A DNA stretch of 20,885 nt from Echinostoma caproni (lineage: Eukaryota > Platyhelminthes > Trematoda > Plagiorchiida > Echinostomatidae), in the NCBI GenBank assembly GCA_900618425.1, contig UZAN01043389.1, positions 1 through 20,885 on the forward strand. Direction: 5' to 3'. Shown here in pieces: positions 1-12,232 of the stretch (within the stretch, counting starts at the first letter, position 1; each line of letters starts with the position of its first letter). The position numbers and the translations under genes were made by a program. A model generated the notes under the pieces. The model worked only from the letters and a program-made list of their open reading frames with translations. It had not been told where the DNA came from and did not search any database.

Positions 1-1936
1 ATAACGTGTATTCCCGGGTGCAGAACATGACTTTGTTCAATCCATAAACAGTCGACGCGTGTTTGACTGAGAATTTATTGCACATTTTTGTAGATGTCTT
101 TAAAACAAAATAAGAGTTGTTTCCAATCGTTGTTGTTGCCTATTGAATAGAAAATATTAGCCTACCAATTACATTGTTCAGTTGTAACAAATTTTACCTT
201 GAATTTTATTTTCCTTGTGCTTGAATATTTATTTTCTATACTTTTGACTGATCAAATGTCAATCAAAGAATTAATTATGATTTGATGTTCTCAGTTTCAA
301 TTTTAGACCAAAAGCTCTCTCTTTCACTCCGCATACATACTATCTGTTTCCGGATTCGCATTCGACAAGACATTTACAATGGAATAGTTAGTTCTTTTAA
401 TTTGTAATATTTTGGGTTCAAATTTATGGTTTGCACCGTTTTATTTGTGCCAGAATTCTGATTTTGGTAAAGTATAACTACAACATGGCAATTTTATTAA
501 ACAATACTTTTTACGCACTTCACCCCATTATATTAGGTGGATTAAAAAATAGAACCTTCTTATTTGTAGTCAATATGCGCACAATCCACTGCATAAATCT
601 CTTTTCTTTCTTTTGTAGTATTCTGGTTCAGGTTGTGGTTTATAATTACTATAAATCTGAATTCTTTCTGCCTATGGGACACCGTTACTAATTTCGTAAA
701 TCAAAATTTTTGTGTGTTGTTTACATATCTAAGCTGAGCATATCTTATAGATGAAGACAAATCAAAAGTGCCAGACCAGTTTCTTTCAGATATATCAAAT
801 CAGCAATTGACATGTCTTGTGTTGTGAAACATTGGAACTCCACGAATAAATGGGGACAGTTTTGTCAGATGACAAACTTTGTAGGTGATTTCTTTAACAA
901 CCTCTTATTTATTGAGTAATTATGTGTATTGGCCAGGGTTAGCGGAGGCAATCCAAAGACCAGTTCTGAGCAAAGAGAGGAGAATTGTTCATTATTGTGA
1001 ATCAGCCAAAACACGCTGGGGGCTGGGGGGGATTATGATAGATCAACTTAATGGGGAGTATTGAAGATTAAAATTCATCCGAGAAATGTATAAACAATTA
1101 GGCACCAATGTTTGATGGTTCATTAGGTCGGATGTGTCAGGGTCGTCTTCGGTAATCAGACATGGTGTGCAATAGCTTTTCACGCGTCCGGCACAATAGC
1201 CCTGATTCAAACACTGTTCTTTAGGACGAGGAAATACTGCATTGAAATACTGCAATGACAAACGTGTGGACAAATTTCTAAGTCCAATTATGTGAAAACC
1301 TCTATCCAGTCAGATTCGTTCTTTCGTGCCGGCTTGCTTTTTATGTCTTCATTTTGAATGACTATGGGTGACACGTGACCAGTTCAGACCATCGAAACCT
1401 GGCCAAAAGTGAATACGTGCTCGTTCGGCAGATTGCGGTTACAGGTTCATTCACATAAACGAAGCACGACAACGAGGATTTATTTCAAAAGATCACGACA
1501 ACAGGGGAATCTGTGGGATTATGGAACTGTGGTTGCCCGTATTTTATTTCAAACACATGTGTTACCAAATCCTATTTTTTCCCCGTTCCATTCGCAAACT
1601 TTCCCTCACCTTGTTCCAAAGCGATTGCATTAAACCTTTCTTCTTGTGATCTCATCACAATTTTTCATACTGATTTTATCCATATTGATTTCGTACATCT
1701 GCCGCATCCCCAATGACGAATCAACCGATAATTGTAAGTATATCGCACCATGAAAAGGCCTAACTTGTATTTATGCAAAACTGAACACACATTACATATG
1801 GATAAGGTGGTGTGGATAAGAAGTTGTAAGTCAACTTCGCAATTAAATACCGGTCTGGTTCAAAGACCCGATCGAGGCTAGCGATAGCGTTTAGTGCGCA
1901 TTTATTCAGCTGATCGGTAGGGGACTGGCATTTCGA
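1..1936. other. No recognised gene; AT-rich non-coding DNA
   Basis: I see no protein family, RNA gene or repeat family here. The open frames are short, AT-driven and unlike any family I know. Two local features stand out: a strong splice-acceptor-like string ending at 618 (long pyrimidine run then TTTTGTAG), and a G-rich stretch near 1017-1031. Near 1850-1867 a short inverted repeat (GGTCT...AGACC) surrounds GGTTCAA, faintly like a tRNA T-arm but without a matching D-arm region. Confidence 0.5.
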
Positions 1937-1939
1937 CTA

Positions 1940-2119
1940 GCCAGTGTTCTTTGGCGCTATATAGAAATCAGTATACGCTGACAGCCACTTATTGCCACAT
2001 AACACTCCATCTATATTGATACACATCCTCTGGTTAAAATGTGGCTCTTGTGCACCTGGAAGATAAAAATTAGTTGCTTTCTGTAAAATATTTTCACCGT
2101 AAGCGGTCAAATGAAACAC
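1940..2119 (-). other. Exon-like open frame, unassigned
   Basis: About 60 residues are open on the minus strand. The amino-acid mix is balanced (N, D, G, W, Y and P throughout) rather than the low-complexity run usual for chance frames in this AT-rich DNA. Inside it, the string TTTTATCTTCCAG followed by GTGCACAAG (about 2050-2065 on the minus strand) resembles a splice acceptor. I do not recognise the protein and found no convincing donor or partner exon. It may equally be a chance frame or part of an old repeat. Confidence 0.15.
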
Positions 2120-2646
2120 CGTTTGGTTTTTAATTGAAATAGATCTTCACAGAGTTTGGATTGTGGAGAAACCAGTGGCCTCTGTGGGTTTTCACCCCAC
2201 CTACGGATTAATTGTTCAACAGTGCTCAATCGACGCCCTACCAGAAATTCCTGTTGTGGTTACTGGTTTTCCCACGGTACAAACACAAAAGATGCATTCA
2301 TGTAATGTAATATCTAAGTGAGAGTCAAAATTGATTGTGAAGAAAGCATGAACAAAAATTTTCCCGGTGGATTTTTCCCTTTCCTTGTACAATCATGAAC
2401 ACCACAGTGGTGAACGTCACTCTGAAAAGCATGGTTTATCACAAGCTCCATATCTTTCTTGTACCTAATCTCCCCTCACAAAATTGTTCCATTAAGAACT
2501 ACCTTTAGATCTGTGCACTTACTTCTCAATCCATCATAATTTTTATTTTTGAATATTGTCCATCCCAAACGTATTCTTTAAGGAATCTTTGTTTTATGTA
2601 CAAAAGCGATAAGAGGTAAAAATAACAAGAGAAAAACAAAGCAAAA
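2120..2646. other. No recognised gene upstream of the Gypsy relic
   Basis: I looked here for the reverse transcriptase, RNase H and N-terminal integrase (HHCC zinc finger) that should precede the integrase core in an intact Gypsy pol gene, and found none in any plus-strand frame. The homology starts abruptly near 2641, so the Gypsy copy is either 5'-truncated or interrupted by unrelated AT-rich sequence. Confidence 0.5.
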
Positions 2647-3359
2647 TGGGTGAACCAGTATGGAGCCTAGCAGATCCCATACTCTGACCAAGGTGCGACG
2701 TTTCAAAGCCAACTGTTACATGAGGTGTCTCTCTTTCCGGATTTGAAAGGAACTCGGACGACCCCATATCATCCTCAAATGAATTGATTGATAGAACACA
2801 CCAACAGTGCCATAAAAACATCCTCAAAGGTTCCTGCGAAACTGTTGAAGCAGACGGTTGTGACGAAACGCTTTCGTCATGCATGCTTGATTACGGTACT
2901 TCCTGCCATTGCACCACTAGGTAAATTCCTACATTTCTGACTCTGGGAATCGAATTACGTTTGCTTGTAGGTGCAGAGGTGCCATCGTTGCCAATCTCAG
3001 CAGACATTACGCCAGCATATACGCGAGACCTTAAACAACGTTCACAATAAGCATTTTAGCACGTACGCGAATGATTCTACTGAGAATAAAATCAGAAGAA
3101 ACGGATTCACGATAGTCACGGAAGCCCAGACAATATGGAAAACCGTGCTACACTGACTACAATCGCTTCAAGGTACTTCGGCCAAGTTCCATCCATCGGC
3201 AGAGGTACCGGAAACCGAAGTAGAACTAGTCCTCCTGGGGGTGCTTCCAGTCCGATAGCAGACAGTTGCGACCTACCAGAAAGTGATGAGGTGGTTGTAA
3301 ATAGTGTGATGCGCACTGAGGACGGCTCCATCCAAGGGGGAACTCAGTGCACTGTATAA
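2641..3359 (+). mobile_element. Ty3/Gypsy LTR retrotransposon relic, 3' end of pol
   Basis: This segment carries the end of a Gypsy-type pol gene, recognised from integrase motifs in the correct order on one strand. It is a fossil: stop codons and one frameshift interrupt it, and the upstream enzymes are absent. Flatworm genomes carry many Gypsy families (CsRn1-like, Boudicca and others are known), but I cannot say which family this is. A purine run (AAGGGGGAA, 3334-3342) just before the final stop is a candidate polypurine tract. A 3' LTR would be expected to start within the next few dozen bases, but I cannot define its borders from a single copy. Confidence 0.8.
2647..3359 (+). pseudogene. 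Degraded Gypsy integrase and pol C-terminus
   Basis: Integrase inserts retrotransposon cDNA into the host chromosome. The first part is one frame (2647 to about 2850). It reads WVNQYG, then SDQG at 2683-2694 (the second catalytic Asp region of the DDE core), then TRTTPYHPQ at 2752-2778 followed by LIEHTN, matching the family pattern TPYHPQ..G..ER.N around the catalytic Glu. The usual G after PHPQxN is a TGA stop (2785-2787), and a TAG lies at 2668-2670. After a frameshift near 2850 the next frame continues with CDETL, YGTS.H.TT (family: WD..L...AYRTS.H.STG) and IPTFLTLGIELRL (family: TP..L..GRE.RLP), then a region with QKK. The tail is open from the methionine codon at 3135 to TAA at 3357-3359. 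It is rich in G, S and P and contains YFGQVPS, which fits a pol C-terminus better than a host exon. The catalytic Glu context is kept, but the gene cannot be translated as one product. Confidence 0.82.
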
Positions 3360-5544
3360 AAATATTTTGTGTATTAACTTGCCAGAAGGGTAGCTGTTAG
3401 CTGCGTTTCGAGGAGGCAACTTTCATTTGACATTACAAATCCTACCTGTGTATACGGATCGAATCCTTGACCATCCTCGCGGTACTCTGGTAGATGTAAG
3501 TGTCCTTCGCATGTGCTGATTCAACCTCTTTTTGCTCTCATGAAAATGTCTACGAAATCTAGTCTGCTAGTGACATGGAGAGGCGTTCGACCATGCCTTC
3601 GACGAAACAAAGAATGTGGTATTGTTTTTTACCACCAACTTCCAAGGAACAGTACCGGTCAAATAAGGTTGGATTCAAGGGAATCGCGTCAGCCTTGAGA
3701 TAATCGATAATAGAAGCAACGAGTTAGTTTCATCCTTGGTCAAGCTGCTCGATTATTGTGTTTTTCATAACAAGTTACTTTCAGTTTTTGCGCACAATGA
3801 TTGATTCCAGGGTTGTATTGAACCGCATCAGTATCAGTTTGTCTGTTGACCTCTCCCACTGTCTAGCACTACTTCACCTTGTACGGCTTATTACTACATG
3901 TAATCATGAATCATTTCGCCTAACAAATGCAAAAAACATTATCTCTACCAAACAGGAAGCCAATAAAGTGAGTTTTAACAATATTGCAGGATCAGTCTGT
4001 TTTAAGTTGGGCAATGCAATTTCGAGTATGCTTTTAGCGTAAGATTATGGTTTCGCCCCATTCGGTCGAAATAAATGAATAAATATTTACAGATACTCAA
4101 ACAGTTTTTCAGTATTTGGATTCTAGACATTTCTTGCGTTTGTTCCGTTGGAAAAAGAAACGCGATGCTCAATAGCTTTCGGGGGTACAAATGTCGTCTG
4201 ATTCGGTGGGTCTAAGAATTATAATGCATGTATGTGATCTCCACTGCGGGTTGCCAACAAAAGAAAACAAGAATCCATCGAGAGTTCACTAAAATTAACT
4301 AAATACATATGTCGCTTAGGTTCATTACAATTGATTCTTTAATTCAGTCGTTCATGAAAGTCAAGGAGTATTCAGTGTCACGAAAAAAATTGATGTTTCT
4401 CTAGTTTGTACAACTCGACTTATTGGTCCGTGACACAACTAACCCGGGTTAGTTATTCGATTTTCCTGTTTGCGTCTACATAGAACGGTTAATAAAGTCA
4501 TTCCCGTTTGAAACATATTTACGTGCCGCAATCGGTTGCTAATGAAAGTTAAACTGGACTTGATGTCACTTATCAATAACACGGAGTTTTTTTACTAGTT
4601 CGAATTTACTGAACTTTCATCGGCCCTCCCATGTTCTCACAATATCATTGACAATCATTGATTTTTCCTTATTCGGCTTCAAAGTTGCGGTCGCGTATTT
4701 CCGCACATTTCAGGGATCGGGCGCATTGAACTAAATTAACTTCCGTGAGTTCATTGAATACTCTAACCGTATCGCGTTTGTGCATGTAGCAATAAGCGAA
4801 TAAACTGATTAATGTTTTGTGATATTCATCAATTTTGATGTAAAATATCACTGATGATCACCCTGATCAAATCTGTAAATATCCAAATTAAGTGCAATAC
4901 ATAATAAGCGTCTTGAATTTACTTTTATGTAAACACCGGTGTTTGTCAACTGCGATCGGAAAATAATGAAGATCTTCGGACTTTTAACAATATGAATCCG
5001 GGAAGATACGGATCAAGGTTAGTAAAAAACACCATAAATCGTTTGGTCGGCTGAGGTTTATCGTTGTTTCTGCCAGATTCTTCCATTGGAAAGGTGGTAA
5101 AGTCTGCCTCGGAAAACATTTCAAAATGTATAATTTGAATCATTTTGCCGTATCTCTAAGAGTGCCACCTACGTTAAAAATAATCTGTATGGTCACTGAA
5201 ATAGCAAACTTATTACGACTGCACGTTGGCTAACAAAATTGCGGGCAATAAAAAAATGAGAAAGCAAAAGCTGTGTAGCAGGAAACGGTGACTTATCCTC
5301 CAACAGTAAACAAATTCGTGATATGGACGTAAAGCTAAAACGGATGGCTTCATAAAACAGAATAAACTTCCGTCGTTTGTTTCATTCACGAAACAAATCG
5401 TGTACCGAAAACGTTTGAAAGACAAATACGTGGTAACTTACTTAAGATAATCACTTATGATACAATCCTACAAAAGTACACCCGTTTCTGATACATTAGT
5501 CGGTTTATAGGAGAACTCACCGAGAGTGGCGTAATAGCGACTAA
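3360..5544. other. Possible 3' LTR remnant, then featureless DNA
   Basis: The first few hundred bases follow the end of Gypsy pol and could hold its 3' LTR (TATAAAAATA lies at 3355-3364). No terminal repeat partner exists in the window, so this is only positional inference. The open frames at 3513-3698 and 3758-4042 (plus) have no motif I recognise. The remainder to 5544 shows no gene, RNA or repeat that I can support. Confidence 0.35.
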
Positions 5545-5820
5545 CGGACCAGGTACTATTGGCAAAGGTCACGTACCCGGGAAATAACTGATAAACCAAC
5601 CCAAACCGAAATCGAGTTGAAGGAGAACTTTATGCGATCAGAGAAAATCATGTTAGACATGCTAGGCATACAAGACTGGATTAGAGCCACATATATGAAC
5701 CCCTCCGTGCACTTCTTTTTCCCCTCAAAACTGCAGCTTTCCATGAAATTGGTCAGGTTGATCTACGGTGCCGATATGTTACCGATGTTTATCTCGCAGG
5801 TGTTACGAAAACAACTGTAG
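5545..5820 (+). other. Unassigned open frame, possible exon or repeat relic
   Basis: This frame is open for 91 codons, bounded by TAA at 5542-5544 and TAG at 5818-5820. It has mixed composition with several charged stretches, followed by an aromatic and hydrophobic stretch (HFFFPSK, MLPMFIS). The first internal methionine codons lie near 5629. Possible splice acceptors precede it (TTTATAG ending near 5510, GGACCAG ending at 5551). I do not recognise the protein and no neighbouring exon supports it. It could be a terminal exon, a transposon fragment or chance. Confidence 0.22.
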
Positions 5821-8800
5821 CTGGAATTAAAAAATATTCGCATTTGTTAACCACTGTATATCTTTATTAGATGAACAACATCAACCATAGTTACTTTGTA
5901 TTCAATACACAGAAGAGCATGTCACATTTGCTGGTCCTTTTAAGACTCTTTCGTGTGAAAAGCTGCACAAGAGATGGAAAAAATAAAACCTAGGGGTTTC
6001 TTCCTAAAATAATTCATATAAAGGGGCACAGTGAAAGTAATGCAGTAATAAGTAACTAGTTTTAGTCAAACAGGGCTCAAATAATCCTACTATTGAAAAG
6101 TAGCGTTTGACACAGGAGAATTTGTCTGTTGCACATATAAAACCGTGAAATCGTTAGCTGAAGCGACAAACCTGTACTGAAATATGCAATTTACTTTGAA
6201 TGAACGAGACACCTGACAGAGCTGGACGATACAGACTACCGTGTCTTGAAGCATTAAGAACCGACTCTGTTGGCTTCAAGGGCAGTTGATCATCCCAGCA
6301 CAATGACTACCATCCATCGCTTTAGATAGACATCAGGAGCACTATTCGACTGTCTCCGGTTAGTCTTACATAGCACATTATGCTTTGCAATGTTCTGTGG
6401 CTTTGTTCCAACATATTTCTTTTTTAACTGCAAAAACATAATTTTACAAAGTTAACCAAACAGACCGCTTTCTGCGTTTTATCGACGTGGGAAAAAGCAT
6501 AAACAGCAGCAGTTTGTTTGTGAATCCAAAAACGGTATCCGGCAATTTCTGGCTTCGCAAGTGTCTCGCATAGTGAGACAGGGGCTAACTTTTTCGTTGA
6601 TTACACAATCTGAAGCAGAACTACGAATGCCTGATAGTATAAGTTGTTTATATGAAACCTAAGTTTCAATACCACATTTGTCTACGATAAAATGTACATA
6701 AGCTGGAGTTTGAATGTGGTGTAGCAAGAATATTTTGATGAAAATGTTCGTAAGAGGTATGGTTGTTCCACAAACTTTAGCCAAGCAACATATTCAAACG
6801 GTTCACTGTATCCGTTAATGCAGAAATAAAATAATCCATAATGTCTGACCACAATAATATAAGAAGTATGCTAGTAGGAACACTGTAACTAAACGCATCG
6901 TCTAAAGCAACCGTGAGATTCAAGTGTCAATGTAATCATGTGAGTCGTTTAATTAAGACTAATTTGAATAGTTGGTTTACCTTTATTGATAATGAAATTT
7001 ATAAGTACTGCTGCTGTGCGATCGTTTAATTTTTGCTAATGTAATAATAATATTAACTGGTTTTGCCTTTGCAAATCCTCCTAATTCCCCAAGTAAAAAT
7101 AGACAGAGCAAATAATGCGACTGGATTAAAAGTCCAAAGTCAGGTGACTTAAAGTGAGTGCAATGAACATAGGTTTTAGGAGAGGCCAATGGGGATTTTT
7201 ATTGGTGAGTTAAATTTATGCATGGTGAATCAAAGCCCCATTTGAATGAATAATGGGACTATATTGTGGGTGAAGATGTGTTATTATGTACATTGTACCT
7301 TGATTATGATCAAATAGCAATCATTTTCCTACCCCATGCGTATACACGCCACGAACTAGCTTCGAACTTCCAATTGATGGAATACACAAAAACAGGTTGT
7401 GGGGAATGAATGAATTAATCCATAGAGGATGAGCCAGTTAGTGGTGGCCAGGAGCCAATTTTTCCACATGTAAACGGAATTAGCAATAGCCCTAGCAGTA
7501 GCATCCTTAATCACAAGAGGAAAATTTACATCGGATGAATCACGCATATGCTCCGTTCTATATTTATTCATCATAGGTTACTTGTTTGTGAATATCCCAG
7601 TACTGCATACCTTGTTTAGGTACCGCATCGCCGTTAGATGGGGCAGAGGTGTGTTGTGCTCCTATTCACCTGGTGGACAGTAGAATGGCAGTCAGCTTGA
7701 CCGGCATTCACATGTGATTCAGTGCAAGACAACAGAAGCTGTGGTTAGCTGCAGTGTAGCTACCGACTAGATGTCTTCTAAGATTGCACTAAATTAAGTA
7801 TTGATGAGTTCGTTTTGTTAAACAGTGACTTTATATTTGAGGTACTTGCTTGATTGATTGAGTAATGGAGTACCATTTAGTTAAACAGTGGTAATTAGGT
7901 TATGTTCGTTTACTTGAGACGAATAATTTATTTTGGATATTGATGTAGATTTTTATCTAAAATGATCTCTAGCTTCTCTTTCTCACGGGATTTTAACGAT
8001 TACACCGTGATTTAACCGGCAAGTGAGTTAAAAGTTAAATACCACCTTGTTCTGATGTTGTCACTTTTATGCCGAGGCAAGCAATATAATGCTTCTACAC
8101 TTAATCACCATTCATGACGACGGATGGAATAAATTGGTCTACCAGAAAACCTATATTCTCACTTACACTGTCTGACGTATGAAGTTTGGATCGGCATTCC
8201 GTCTTCCGATTTACCTCCCTTTGTGGTTCTTTTCCCAAGGTATTGGACATTTTGATGGTCTCCGTTATGATGAGAATACTGTTTCAGGTGAATTAAAAGG
8301 AAGTGTTGCAGTGGGGAAACGACCAACCGGGTTGCAGAGTGTTTATTCAGAATAATTATACAAGATCAAATTCTTACATCCCCAGTTTACGAAAATTTTG
8401 ATACTATTTGTGAGAGAATAACTGACGTTTAATTATATGTATGATCTGTCATAAACATTCAACTTCCAGCAATTGTGAAATATCTCAATGGATTCCATTT
8501 TGTTCTGATTCACACGCACTCGACATCACGTCGCATAACAGCATGAGTGGTTAGCATAATGGGAAATTGCAAACCGAGATAAATCAATACAGATTCAAAA
8601 TCGATGAACTTAACTGTTGATCACGATACTGAATCCAAAACGCCAATGATTTGAAGTAATGAGACCTCACCAATTTGGACATCTTTCTGTACATCCATCT
8701 GGGCAAACTTCACCCATTTAGCTTTAAAACTGACTACTGCTTCAGTGGGTTTCAGAGGAACTCAGATAATTGTACAGAGTAAACCGATCGGAATGTTTTT

Positions 8801-9887
8801 AGAAAACGTTTATCCTCAAACTATCTTTCGCTATTGTACCCATGGGTTGATAACTTTCAGTTGTCTAGATTTTTCTTTGTGTGTATTCTGCTTTTGTGAA
8901 CCGCAGTGTATATCAGATCTGTTTAATTGTCAGATTCAATAAATTGTTTGAGCGAATATCTCATATGATGAACATATTATCTATGATAGAAATTATGCAA
9001 CGGAAGTTAACGTTGTGAATTTTATTGTCTCAACCAGGATTTCAAATGATTCTCATAAAATGAATTCATTGCTACCGAACCGAGTGGTATAGCCACAAGT
9101 TTTGGATTGGGCCATTTTTGCTATGAGGGGATGTACCGAGTGTTTTACAGTGCCGATAAACACAAAATCACGGAGTGAATTAAAATTGCTGTTTTTATCT
9201 ATATTTACCGAAATTTGCATGTTTACACCATTTCGGTGAGCATACAATCTCCTGGTAGAAATCACGTTCGAATGTGATTCATCCAAATACATGAGATGTC
9301 TGTATATTTTCAAATCCGAATCCCACCGCTTATCATTCATCTCATAATGACTTGGCTCAGAATTACCAACTATTCTGTTAGGAATGAACCGTAGCTCTTT
9401 AATTCAAACCTGGAATTGGAGTTTCTAAAACTTGGAGTGAACAAATGACCTCAGGCACTTTTTACTTGATTCCTGTAGCATACATGCAAATAACCATGAC
9501 CGATAATGCATTCAGTCCAATTTACAGCTTGATCCAGGCGTATCACCTAGGATATGCCGTTCAGAATGTGTCTTAACAGTGCTCATCAACTAGAGCTAAA
9601 ATCATTTTCGCGGAATGGTTATCTGAGCTCCTAAAATGTCTCGTCGTTACATCTAATTAGGAATAGATCTCCTTTAAAAGATTCGTCTTTGTATGCAGTT
9701 CATATGAGCTGTAACGTGCAAAATACTCTATTTTTTGTGTGCGGAACAAATTTTTAAATCTCATTCATTGATGCACTGAACAAAACAATAATGGATGAAT
9801 CCAGCCAATAAAAATCCCAGGCAGTATCGCACAGCTTATTCATTTGTGCTGGGAGTCATTTGCGTCGCCCGTAATTAAAACCTCTTT
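5821..9887. other. No recognised gene; AT-rich non-coding DNA
   Basis: No protein family or RNA gene was recognised on either strand across this 4 kb. A 6-bp hairpin (TGTCTC...GAGACA, 6562-6580) and a short A-box-like string GTGGTTAGCATAATGG (about 8549-8564) are visible, the latter without a matching B box. The minus-strand frame at 9053-9340 (95 residues, containing LDESH) was considered as a transposase relic, but the expected neighbouring motifs are missing. Confidence 0.45.
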
Positions 9888-9945
9888 GGGATGTGAACCC
9901 GCAGATGAAGGGTTATCAATCCCAGTCACTAACCGAGTGATGTGG
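9888..9945 (-). repeat. tRNA-like (SINE head) relic
   Basis: On the minus strand, CTCGGTTAGTGACTGGG (about 9938-9921) resembles the A box/D-arm of a tRNA. The string GGGTTCACATCCC (9900-9888) follows about 20 bases later and resembles the B box GGTTCRANNCC with one change. Spacing and order are right for an RNA polymerase III internal promoter, but the cloverleaf cannot be closed, so this is not a working tRNA. A decayed tRNA-derived SINE head is the likeliest reading. Confidence 0.35.
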
Positions 9946-12173
9946 CTTGCAATAACCTGTAAATTGAGTTTAGCAAAATCACCCATTTTTTTGCAATACA
10001 CAGTTTCCTTAACCACAAACTGAACAATCAATCATAGTAATATTGTCGGTATTATCTAGGTTGCGCCCAACCTATCCAATCTTCCGTGTTATGTTCTGTG
10101 TTCATGGCACAGCGAGGCTGTAGTTTGCTCATGTCCTTGGAATTCCTTCTGGTGATTTGGAAATAAATTATCCTGAACAATTCTTACATAACCCTGAAAT
10201 CTTTTAGGTCCTTCGATTTTTCCTTCGCTTTACAATAGAGAACGATAAGTTTTGTTAAAAAGACAGATGTACTGATTTGAATCCATAAAATCCTGTAAGG
10301 CTTCAGACTGAATCTCATCTAAAAATCAGTCTGTTATGATTTGGCTTAGCTGCTGTTTTTTGAAGCCGTTCATGCTGTCTCGTTTACGACCGCTAGGAAC
10401 GACATAAACCAAAAACGGTTTATACAAATAATACGCCATCCGCTCGTTTCCCATAAGAATATTCTTGCGAAAGGAGACATATGTCGCGAGATGTTCACAT
10501 TTCGTTCAATCTTCTCAATTGCTGACGTCAAACAAACAAGCACATTTATAGCACACGGGATTTATAAATCCTAGTAAACCGTCATGTTCAGATAGACAGA
10601 GTAATCAAAAATAATAGGTCAAGTGAACTGATTGGGTCAACAACTTTTGGACGCACAGAACGGGATGATGTAATCTGATTAGCAACGCCTCACTTATTGC
10701 CAGCGGTTTTACATTGCAGTTAATTAACAATGGTTTGAAAGAGGAAGTGGGACCGATTATGTGTTTAGTTGTCACGAGGTGTTTTGCAATTGATGACCCC
10801 AGGTTACATGTGATCGCCTGATTACTGGGTGTAGGTCACGTCATCGACTTCACCAACCGATCACCTTCTGAACGTTGGGCGCCAAAAGTTAACTTCGGCT
10901 CTCAACCACTCTAATTGGTGTCCCTGGCAATTTGCCGTGGTCGGACAAGTTTTTGAAGAAGCTGATATACAGAGTTGTTACTTAGTCGGCTACTTCTCTA
11001 CGTATCAGTACACGTATTGCATCGTCTCATTGTGCGAATGTAACAATCTAAGGGAAAAGCAACCTAATTTTTTTAGAAAACGCACATTCACTGTGGCGGC
11101 AGAATTGATTAGCAAAGGCTTAGGTGATATCTGTGCTCCGGAAAGAGCAGCCAATATTCCAGCTTTTTCGAGATTCGAATCTACATAAACAGTGTTCTTA
11201 GAAGACGTACAGTTCCTTGAATGTGCTTTGGTTCGTCTGCACAAGTAGTTAGACAGCTGTTTCGATGCGTTACTCGATTCAAACGGTAAACTTTCTCTCT
11301 CAAGGTTCCTTGTCTTGATGTGATACGCTAATTTCTGATTTCCTATCTTTCATATTCTTCCTAGGGAATTTGGTAAAGCTCAGTTCAGTTCAGTTTATGC
11401 AACCATTAGTCATGCACTTTCGTGCTCGGGTTTTAGTTGCTGTGTTTTGGCTGTCCATCTAGATGAAACAGAGAAAGAAATGGAAGTTGAAAGTAAAGTA
11501 ATGCTAACATAATTAAGTGCTTCGACGAAGAGAACCCCTAATTCCATCTCAAACCACGGTGGGTTTTGTGCATGGATTTTACTTATAGATATTCGTCGGA
11601 TTAGCTTCGTGCGACATCATTTTTGCCGTCCATCTCCGATGAAGGGTTGGATGTCCCTGTCGTCATCACAGGTATTCCGTCTGCTCTGTCGTTCTGATAG
11701 AATCACGCCATTACCTCTCCAGTGAGGAGATAGAAATGCGTGATCAGCAGCCCGCAGAAATGTCAAGATGTTCACATCAAACACATCGAGAGCTCTCGGA
11801 GAAAATACCAACCTACAGTGTAAAGGATTGACCTGTTTGTCATTAAGTGATCCTGCTGCTTTCAGAAGGTTAGGATAAAAACCGTCCACTTCAGACGAAT
11901 AAAGGCAAGAGTTCCAATAAATTTATGTTGAAGGGACGTTTTCAGTCGTCAGCAGTTTTTGCAAGTCACATAGGGCATTCCAGACTGATCCATTGGCGAA
12001 CAAAATTGCAAGTAACCAGAAAATCCCGGCGCACCTTTCTTTGCCTTTTTGGACCCCTTGGAGATGATGGTGATTGCGTGATCATAATCTTGTGATTCAG
12101 AACAAACTAGGCTGATAAATATTCACTTGCACTTGTGTGGTTATCGAAAAAGGTACGAAGAACAAACCAGAAA
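9946..12173. other. No recognised gene; scattered weak signals
   Basis: Nothing firm is visible here. The overlapping frames at 10937-11244 (both strands) and the minus-strand frame at 11617-11889 have balanced composition, but both strands read equally well and no motif is recognised. A perfect triple repeat of CAGTT occupies 11381-11395, and a GAAAGTAAAGTAA string near 11489-11501 recalls the TTTAC-type tail of the LINE at 18.1 kb, too short to interpret. Confidence 0.4.
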
Positions 12174-12232
12174 TATTAAAAATAAATAATAATAATTAAT
12201 TAATATATTAATAATATTAATAATAATATTAC
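12174..12232. repeat. AT-only microsatellite (TAA/ATT type)
   Basis: About 58 bases are almost purely A and T, arranged as imperfect TAA, TTAA and ATT repeats. The tract is partly self-complementary and ends at ACTTTG. It is a simple-sequence repeat, useful as a polymorphic marker but without a functional assignment. Confidence 0.85.

Noticed and set aside
1017..1031. G-quadruplex
   Set aside because: Only two long G runs are present. Four are needed for an intramolecular quadruplex.
3116..3331. 71-residue minus-strand frame
   Set aside because: Antisense to the open tail of the Gypsy pol relic.
9053..9340. Possible Tc1/mariner transposase relic (LDESH string)
   Set aside because: The string resembles an Asp-Glu-Ser motif, but the expected downstream catalytic motifs and terminal inverted repeats are absent.
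11617..11889. 90-residue minus-strand frame as a gene
   Set aside because: Both strands read equally well, with no motif, no splice signals and no neighbour support.
11930..11965. Hammerhead ribozyme (CTGACGA with GAAA on the minus strand)
   Set aside because: The core strings are present, but there is no room for stem II between them and no flanking stems pair. Trematode SINEs can carry hammerheads, so I checked.
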